Source of the DNA: a bacterium
Lineage (GTDB): Bacteria; Vulcanimicrobiota; Xenobia; Xenobiales; Xenobiaceae
Direction of reading: 5' to 3'
DNA length: 44,378 nt
Assembly: GCA_030535355.1 (NCBI GenBank)
Contig: JAUNIO010000020.1
Coordinates: 1 to 44,378 of the forward strand
Made by a program: the position numbers and the translations under genes. Below, piece after piece: positions 39,032-44,378 of this stretch (position 1 is its first letter; every line of letters begins with the position of its first letter). The notes beneath the pieces were generated by a model that searched no databases, had not been told where the DNA came from, and saw only the letters and a program-made list of their open reading frames with translations.

Positions 39032-41416
39032 TCAGGTTCCCGCTGCTTCGGCCAGCTTGGTGGTCATGACCTTATACAGCTCGGTGTCCTTCGGGAAACG
39101 GTCGATAAAGGGCAGGATCACGCTGCCGTAAAACAGCAGCCCCTCGCCCTCCCCGGAGTGGGTGACGTAGGAGAGCTGATGGGGCGAAATGTTGAGCTGC
39201 TTGGCCAATATCTGCCGGTCTCCCGACGCCTGGTTGAGCATGTACACATAGTCGCTGTTTTCAAAGATGTTCTCCACCTCGCGGCTTGAAAGCAAGTCCT
39301 TCACGTTCTGGGTGATCCCGGTTGGGATGCCGCCCCATTTTCTGAAACGCTTCCAGATTTCAATGCTGTACGCCGCCGTTTGGTCCTCCTTCAGCAGAAG
39401 GTGGAACTCGTCGATGTAATACCTGGTGGATACGCGCTCGGCCCGGTTGACGGTGACGCGGTTCCAGACCTGATCCTGGACGATGAGCATCCCGATCTTT
39501 TTGAGCTGCTTGCCCAGCTCCTTGATGTCGTAGCAGACAAGCCGGTTGTCGATATTCACATTCGTGCGGTGATTGAATACGTTGAGGGAGCCCGTCACGT
39601 AGATTTCCAGGGCTGTGGCGATGTACTGCGCCTCCTTTTCCTCCTGACGCCGCAGCTCGTTGTACAGGTCCTCCAGAATGGGGACGTTCTCAGGCTTCGG
39701 CTCATTGAGGTAGTCCCGATAGATAAGCCGGACGCAGCGGTCGATGATCGTCTTTTCCACCGGCTGGAGACCATCCTTGCCGCCGACGATCAGCTCGCAC
39801 AGGCTGAGGATGAAGTCGGATTTGAGGGAAAGGGGGTTTTCGTCGTCGCTGTAATTGAGGTTGAGGTCCATGGGGTTGATGTAGTCGGTGGATGTGGGCG
39901 AAATCCGGATGACCTGGCCGCCCAGCCTGCGCACCAGCGCGCCGTATTCCGATTCGGGGTCACAGACGATCACATGATCGCCGGTGAGCAGCATCACATT
40001 GACGATCTCCCGCTTGGCGGCAAAAGACTTGCCGGAGCCGGGGGTGCCCAGGATCAGGCCGTTGGGGTTCTTCAGGAGCTTGCGGTCCACCATGATGAGG
40101 TTGTTGGACAGGGCGTTCAGCCCGCAGTACAGGGCCTCCTTGCCGGACTGAAACAGCTCCTGGGTGGTAAACGGCACGAAGATGGCCGTACTGGAGGTGG
40201 TGAGCCCCCGCTGTATCTCCACCTGGTTCAGCCCCAGCGGAAGCGAGGACATCAGCCCTTCCTCCTGCCTAAAATCCAGTCGGGTGAGCTGACAGTTGTA
40301 CTTCTGCGCGATGCTGGACGCCTGAAACACGTTGTTATCAAGCTGCTGCCGGGTATCCGCGGTGTTCAGCACCAGGAACGTGACGAGAAACATGCGCTCA
40401 TTGCGGCTTTGCAGGTCTTGAAGCAGCTTCTTGGCTTCGCCGCCGTAGGTTGCAAGGTCCGAGGGGATGATGTCCATATCGTAGCCGGAGCGCACGGCCT
40501 TTTTCTGCTCCTCGATCTTCATCTTGTCCAGGTCCGTGATCTTGCGCTTGATGGTCTTGATGGCGCTGACCTGATCCACGGACTGAATGTGCATGTTCAC
40601 AATGAGGGAGCTTTCCATGTCGAGGAAGTCCGCCAGCATACGGTCGTTCAGCTCCGGGGCGAGAATTTGCAGAAAGCTGACCGCGCCCACCTTCCGGCCC
40701 ATGCCGAAGCTGTTGCCCTTCGCAAATTCAAAGGAGCTGGGCGCGATGAAGTCCTTGACGGACAGGCCCGACGGGGCCAGCCAGTCCCACGAAAAGCGGA
40801 ACGGCTCCTGGGTGTCCATGTGGAACATCCCGTACAGCAGGCGAAGGCGCTCCATGCCGTTCAAGGTCTGGGCGACCACGCCGAGCCGCTTGAAGTTGTT
40901 GAGAATATCCGTCTCCACGCGCTCCAGGCGGGGTTTGGCCGCCCGCAGCGTATCCGCCTCCACGCCGAAGGTCAGGTACTTGGTCTTAATCAGGCCGTTG
41001 TTGCCCTTGGCGAGCTGGTTTTGCAGCATGGCGCTGTACTCGTTCCGCAGATCGTCGAATCCGTCCGGCCGCAGCGGAATGGAGACGCTCTTGGAAAAGC
41101 TGTCCTGCGCGGCGGAGAGGTTCAGGAAAGAGAGCTGAAAGCGGATGGAGCTGTCGAAGTAGTTGAGGAAATCGCACCACGCTTCAAAGATGGCGGTCTT
41201 GTCCTCGTTCTGATTGAGCTGATAGTTGATGTCCTGAAACTGGACTGTTTTGGTGTAATAGTTGTCTTTCACCCTGCATATCCCGTCCGGGAACATACGC
41301 TGAAATGGGATACTGTCCTGCGCCGACAGCTTCTTCTTATCCTGCCGTTTCGCTCTTGCGATGGCGGCTTCGATATGCTTTTTCTCGGCGCGGGTCAGCT
41401 TTCTTGGGGTGGACAA
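39032..41416 (-). CDS. VirB4-like conjugation ATPase
   Basis: A 794-residue ATPase that powers the type IV secretion channel at the inner membrane. Walker A GTPGSGKSFA lies near residue 460 and Walker B YYIDEFHLLL near 670. The N-terminal VirB4 domain is intact. The start TTG 41416 is chosen because GGAGG stands nine bases upstream and relatives begin in this region; the longer frame to 41563 is a shadow of PrgI. It overlaps the prgI-like gene by 80 bases. Confidence 0.95.
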   Translation of the reverse strand: MSTPRKLTRAEKKHIEAAIARAKRQDKKKLSAQDSIPFQRMFPDGICRVKDNYYTKTVQFQDINYQLNQNEDKTAIFEAWCDFLNYFDSSIRFQLSFLNLSAAQDSFSKSVSIPLRPDGFDDLRNEYSAMLQNQLAKGNNGLIKTKYLTFGVEADTLRAAKPRLERVETDILNNFKRLGVVAQTLNGMERLRLLYGMFHMDTQEPFRFSWDWLAPSGLSVKDFIAPSSFEFAKGNSFGMGRKVGAVSFLQILAPELNDRMLADFLDMESSLIVNMHIQSVDQVSAIKTIKRKITDLDKMKIEEQKKAVRSGYDMDIIPSDLATYGGEAKKLLQDLQSRNERMFLVTFLVLNTADTRQQLDNNVFQASSIAQKYNCQLTRLDFRQEEGLMSSLPLGLNQVEIQRGLTTSSTAIFVPFTTQELFQSGKEALYCGLNALSNNLIMVDRKLLKNPNGLILGTPGSGKSFAAKREIVNVMLLTGDHVIVCDPESEYGALVRRLGGQVIRISPTSTDYINPMDLNLNYSDDENPLSLKSDFILSLCELIVGGKDGLQPVEKTIIDRCVRLIYRDYLNEPKPENVPILEDLYNELRRQEEKEAQYIATALEIYVTGSLNVFNHRTNVNIDNRLVCYDIKELGKQLKKIGMLIVQDQVWNRVTVNRAERVSTRYYIDEFHLLLKEDQTAAYSIEIWKRFRKWGGIPTGITQNVKDLLSSREVENIFENSDYVYMLNQASGDRQILAKQLNISPHQLSYVTHSGEGEGLLFYGSVILPFIDRFPKDTELYKVMTTKLAEAAGT

Positions 41417-41768
41417 TACGGAATACCTCCTTATCGAGATTTGCCTGCCGTTCCAGCACGGCGTAGAAGTTATCGGTTTGGTACGGGCGCTGTTTCGGGC
41501 GAAGGAAATACACCCGCAGAATGTTTCGGATGATCTTCTCCAGCGGGAGCCCGTTTTTCTCATACATGGCCAGCAGGAAGAACGGCAGCATGACGATCAC
41601 CATGCAAATGGCCGCCGCGCTGACGCTGACATGGGCCTTGAGCAAAAAGAAAAGCGGGATGCCGATAGCGGCTCCGCTTCCGAAACAGATCAGTTGTCGT
41701 TTGGTGAGGTTGAACATGACCTTCGTTTTCACTGAGGTCAGGTCCTTGGGTACGGGTACATAGGCCAT
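41337..41768 (-). CDS. PrgI-family (VirB3-like) membrane protein
   Basis: A 143-residue protein with two transmembrane helices (about 27-45 and 50-70) and the PrgI start MAYVPVPKDLTSVKTKVMFNLTKRQL. It works with VirB4 in the channel. GGAGGTGATG precedes the ATG. The C-terminal tail is basic and overlaps the VirB4 gene. Confidence 0.92.
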   Translation of the reverse strand: MAYVPVPKDLTSVKTKVMFNLTKRQLICFGSGAAIGIPLFFLLKAHVSVSAAAICMVIVMLPFFLLAMYEKNGLPLEKIIRNILRVYFLRPKQRPYQTDNFYAVLERQANLDKEVFRIVHPKKADPRREKAYRSRHRKSETAG

Positions 41769-41783
41769 CCTTCATCACCTCCG

Positions 41784-42647
41784 TCAATGGGCCGCAAAGA
41801 TCGACTTGCTGAGGCTTCCGGTTTTCAGCAGCGTGAAGCACAGCAGCACCGTATAGCCCACGCAGGTCCATATCGCTTTGGTGATGCTGCCGTCCACCGC
41901 GATATTTCTAATGAGGACCGCGTAGATCGCTACACAGACGATGATTAAGAAGCCCTGGAAGCCCAGCGCCAGCAGGGAGCGAAGATAGTTCTGGCCCATG
42001 CCGCCCCATTCCTTGCCCATCATGGCAGCCATGGGGATCGGTGCAATCGAGGTCACAAGGTAGATCTCGATCATCCTGCCGTATGCGACGATGAAGATGC
42101 AAATAGTCAGCGCCCACATGGTCAGATGCACAATAGAGGTTTGCAGCCAAAGGCCCAGCAGCGACCACACATCCATGGCGTTGAGCCTTGCCTCAAGATC
42201 GCCGACGACGCTTGTGATGTCCAAGGATACGTCCGAAACGATGAGTCCGGACGCCTGATTAACCACGCTCTGCGCTACGTCGAACACGCCCATGACAATG
42301 GTCCATGTGTGGGTCACAATCAGCACCGCGCAGGCCGTTTTGAATATCCACTTAAAGAACATCCATGTATCCACGTCGTGCAGATTGTTCCTGTCGGTTA
42401 CAAGTTGGATCAGCTCCAGCGTCATGACGAAAGCCAGAATCACGCCGGCAATGGGGACGATCACATTCTCAGACAGCGCTCGTATCATGCTGTAAATGCT
42501 CGCGTTCCACGCCTGCGGGTTGGACCCTACCTGACCGGCTATATCCGCCACCTTGTCGTTTACGTTGTCAAAGAGGCCGGCCAAATTGTCGATGATTCCG
42601 CCGACCAACAATTCTTTCAGCCATTCGTTTATCAATTCACCTATCAA
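41784..42647 (-). CDS. VirB6/TrbL-like channel protein
   Basis: A 287-residue polytopic membrane protein with about six hydrophobic segments (for example ENVIVPIAGVILAFVMTLEL and FQGFLIIVCVAIYAVLIRN). It matches the VirB6/TrbL-like protein of Tn1549-type ICEs, which forms the inner-membrane pore. The start is TTG 42647 behind AAAGGAGGTGA. It lies between the Maff2 pilin and PrgI genes as usual. Confidence 0.88.
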   Translation of the reverse strand: MIGELINEWLKELLVGGIIDNLAGLFDNVNDKVADIAGQVGSNPQAWNASIYSMIRALSENVIVPIAGVILAFVMTLELIQLVTDRNNLHDVDTWMFFKWIFKTACAVLIVTHTWTIVMGVFDVAQSVVNQASGLIVSDVSLDITSVVGDLEARLNAMDVWSLLGLWLQTSIVHLTMWALTICIFIVAYGRMIEIYLVTSIAPIPMAAMMGKEWGGMGQNYLRSLLALGFQGFLIIVCVAIYAVLIRNIAVDGSITKAIWTCVGYTVLLCFTLLKTGSLSKSIFAAH

Positions 42648-42664
42648 TCGGCGTCACCTCCTTT

Positions 42665-42693
42665 GCCGTGCCCTCCTGTGGGGAGGACACGGC
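42665..42693 (-). repeat. Hairpin between Maff2 and VirB6 genes
   Basis: GCCGTGCCCTCC and GGGAGGACACGGC pair around TGTG with one internal mismatch. It ends just before the VirB6 Shine-Dalgarno, without a T-tract; probably an mRNA processing or stability element favouring the pilin gene upstream. Confidence 0.55.
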
Positions 42694-42722
42694 GGGGTAG
42701 TTTGTTGGCATCCTGTCCGGGA

Positions 42723-42938
42723 TTATCCGAACAGGCCGGAGAGCAGCGGAACGAGCACGACGCCAATCAAGGCGACACCGCCCCCCGCCATCAATTGTTT
42801 CATGCCCTGGCTTTTTGCGCCGGGGTTGTCGTTGCCGTACCCTTCCAGCAGATTGATTGCGCCCCAGATACCGAGACCGGCACCCAGAGCGATGACGAGG
42901 GTCTGAAGGACCCCAACAGCAGAGTTGAAAAATGCCAT
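42723..42938 (-). CDS. Maff2-family (VirB2-like) small membrane protein
   Basis: A 71-residue protein with two hydrophobic helices (about 8-30 and 48-70) around a charged loop (EGYGNDNPGAKSQGMKQ), the Maff2 pattern. It is the likely pilin-like VirB2 counterpart of the channel. No strong Shine-Dalgarno is visible right before the ATG. Confidence 0.88.
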   Translation of the reverse strand: MAFFNSAVGVLQTLVIALGAGLGIWGAINLLEGYGNDNPGAKSQGMKQLMAGGGVALIGVVLVPLLSGLFG

Positions 42939-43055
42939 ACGATGTTTTTTGCCGCTGACAAACGGTTATCCGGCCACCGTGTCCGTCAGAAGCGCTCCTT
43001 TCAAAAATGATGATTTGAAAGGCGGCCATTTTTGTCTTTACCAGGGGGAATCTAT

Positions 43056-43080
43056 ATAAAAACCGCCCTGTTCAGGCGGT
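43056..43080 (-). terminator. Terminator overlapping the VirD4 stop
   Basis: ACCGCC (43062-43067) and GGCGGT (43075-43080) form a stem followed on the minus strand by TTTTTA. It includes the VirD4 stop codon. It may reduce read-through from VirD4 into the Maff2 gene. Confidence 0.7.
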
Positions 43081-44378
43081 TGTAGGCTCTCCGGTGAGGT
43101 CTATGTCAAAGACTTCGTAGACCTCATCCGGTTTCGGTTTCAGTTGTGTGGAGATGTATTTCTCAATGTCAAAGGCGTTGCGCTTATCGTAATCGGAAAG
43201 GTATTTGTAGTTCGGATGCTGTGTGATGTCGTACTTTGCGGAGAGAAACGGTCTCACGCCGCGAAGCTGCAAAATGCACTTGCCGCCGTCCAGGACGGCC
43301 AGCTCGTCCACGCTCGCCAGCTCCTTGCCGAGCTTTTGATAGTTCAGGCTGTGGGAGACCTCCCGCCCACGGCTCTCGCCGGTGTTGAAGGTGTCTATCG
43401 TCTCCTTCCCAAGCGCCTGGGACAGCTCTTTCAGGGTAGTGGGTTCCGAGCCGCCCAGAAAGATGCGGGAATCCATGTTGCCGATGATCGTATCGGCATT
43501 GTCCTTATACAGCGCTTTGAGCTGAGATTGCGCCTGCAAAACAAGGCAGGCGGAGATCTCGCGGGAACGTATCGTTGCCATGAGCTTTTCCAAACGGGGA
43601 ATCTGCCCGATATTCGCCGCTTCGTCGATCAGACAGCGCACATGGATCGGAAGCCTCCCGCCGTACACGTCGTCGGCCTTTTCGCATAACAGGTTGAAAA
43701 GCTGTGTGTAGGCCATGCTGATTAAGAAGTTAAACGTGTCGTCCGTATCGCTCATGATAAAGAACAACGCTGTTTTGCGATCCCCCAGGGTATCCAGCTC
43801 CAGCTCATCGTAGGCGGTCATGTTCCGCAGCTCCGCGATGTCAAAAGGGGCGAGACGGGCACCGCAGGAAATGAGGATGGATTTTGCCGTCTTGCCCGCC
43901 GCCAGCTTGTACAGGCGGTACTGCCGTCCTGCAAAGCTGTTGGGTTTAGTCTTTTCCAGCTCCTCAAAGATGAGATCGACGGGGTTCTGGAACTCCTCGT
44001 CATCCTCGCGCACCTCCATGGAGTTGAGGAACTCCAGCAGTGTGGAGAAGTTTTGCTCCTCCTCCGGGGCTTCGTAGTGGATGTAAGCGATCAGGGCGGT
44101 ATAGAGCAGGGTTTCGGCCTTGACCCAAAAATCGTCGCCGGTTTTGCCCTCGCCCTTCGTGTTGGAGATCAGGCAGGTGACGAGCTTCAAAATGTCCTTT
44201 TCGGAGTGAATGTACGCGAAAGGATTATAGTGATGGCTCTTTTTGAAGTTGATCGTGTTCATGATCTTGATGCGATACCCGTTGCGACGCAGCAGGTTCC
44301 CGCACTCGATCACGATGCTGCCCTTCGGATCGGTGACGACGAAAGAGGTGGGGTAGGTTTTTGAGGTGCATTGCATCA
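43072..44378 (-). CDS. VirD4/TraG-type coupling protein, 5'-truncated by window edge
   Basis: The ATPase that links the relaxase-DNA complex to the secretion channel. At least 434 residues are visible; the frame is open to the window's end, so the N-terminal membrane anchor and Walker A lie outside. Seen are VVTDPKGS, Walker B LIDEAANIG, and the motif LQAQSQLKALYKDNADTIIGN typical of TraG/VirD4. The C-terminus is intact. It is the most upstream visible gene of the transfer operon. Confidence 0.93.
   Translation of the reverse strand, partial: MQCTSKTYPTSFVVTDPKGSIVIECGNLLRRNGYRIKIMNTINFKKSHHYNPFAYIHSEKDILKLVTCLISNTKGEGKTGDDFWVKAETLLYTALIAYIHYEAPEEEQNFSTLLEFLNSMEVREDDEEFQNPVDLIFEELEKTKPNSFAGRQYRLYKLAAGKTAKSILISCGARLAPFDIAELRNMTAYDELELDTLGDRKTALFFIMSDTDDTFNFLISMAYTQLFNLLCEKADDVYGGRLPIHVRCLIDEAANIGQIPRLEKLMATIRSREISACLVLQAQSQLKALYKDNADTIIGNMDSRIFLGGSEPTTLKELSQALGKETIDTFNTGESRGREVSHSLNYQKLGKELASVDELAVLDGGKCILQLRGVRPFLSAKYDITQHPNYKYLSDYDKRNAFDIEKYISTQLKPKPDEVYEVFDIDLTGEPTTA

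Noticed and set aside
39380-41533. 717-codon plus-strand frame opposite VirB4
   Set aside because: Composition typical of antisense to a G+C-rich gene, no ribosome site, no domains.
1-44378. CRISPR array
   Set aside because: No regularly spaced short direct repeats were seen anywhere in the window.
1-44378. Insertion sequence or transposase flanking the cargo
   Set aside because: I saw no DDE transposase gene or terminal inverted repeats at the cargo edges.

Overview
The window reads as chromosomal DNA of a gut-type clostridial Firmicute (probably Oscillospirales/Lachnospirales). Gene content, Shine-Dalgarno sites and mobile-element families all fit that group; the exact taxon is inference. 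Three layers are visible.

(1) Host chromosome and an older island end, 1-3.65 kb. The 3' part of a tyrosine integrase abuts the 3' end of guaA, a known island integration site. guaA here encodes only the ATP-pyrophosphatase half of GMP synthase. A divergent A-type flavodiiron protein follows, then the first ~70 codons of a spore-photoproduct-lyase-like radical SAM gene that is broken off.

(2) A Tn1549/CTn-type integrative conjugative element (ICE) from ~3.65 kb past the right edge. Its left end holds a tRNA-Ala(CGC), a large serine recombinase, a TnpW-like small protein, a sigma-like regulator and an XRE regulator. From 17.3 kb rightward, all on the minus strand and transcribed right to left, lie the transfer genes: VirD4, Maff2, VirB6, PrgI, VirB4, an NlpC/P60 hydrolase, DUF4315, CD1107, a RelB/RelE module, TopB, a Cys-rich VLP protein, an ArdC-like protein, a transfer-assisting protein, a 2968-residue helicase/methylase with TnpV nested in another frame, DUF3848/3849, MobC, CD1845 and a MobP-type relaxase.

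(3) A visibly AT-rich cargo operon inside the ICE, 7.5-17.2 kb, all minus strand. The order is: strong promoter, 31-codon leader ORF with an intrinsic terminator starting at its stop codon, 59-residue candidate precursor peptide, 12-bp perfect inverted repeat, then three cobalamin-type radical SAM enzymes, a GT4 glycosyltransferase, an MFS exporter, a RsgA-like circularly permuted GTPase and a PIG-L/LmbE deacetylase. I interpret it as a biosynthetic locus for a small, radically modified and probably aminosugar-decorated ribosomal peptide. The exporter and the ribosome-assembly GTPase paralogue are candidate self-protection. No YcaO, LanM/LanC, lasso cyclase, SPASM maturase or recognisable RRE protein is visible, so it does not match a RiPP class I can name. 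This is the most interesting part of the window.

Working together: the ICE machinery moves the element, and the XRE/sigma pair probably controls it. The cargo sits between regulation and transfer modules, where related elements carry accessory genes. Its own promoter and attenuator-like leader suggest regulation separate from the ICE.
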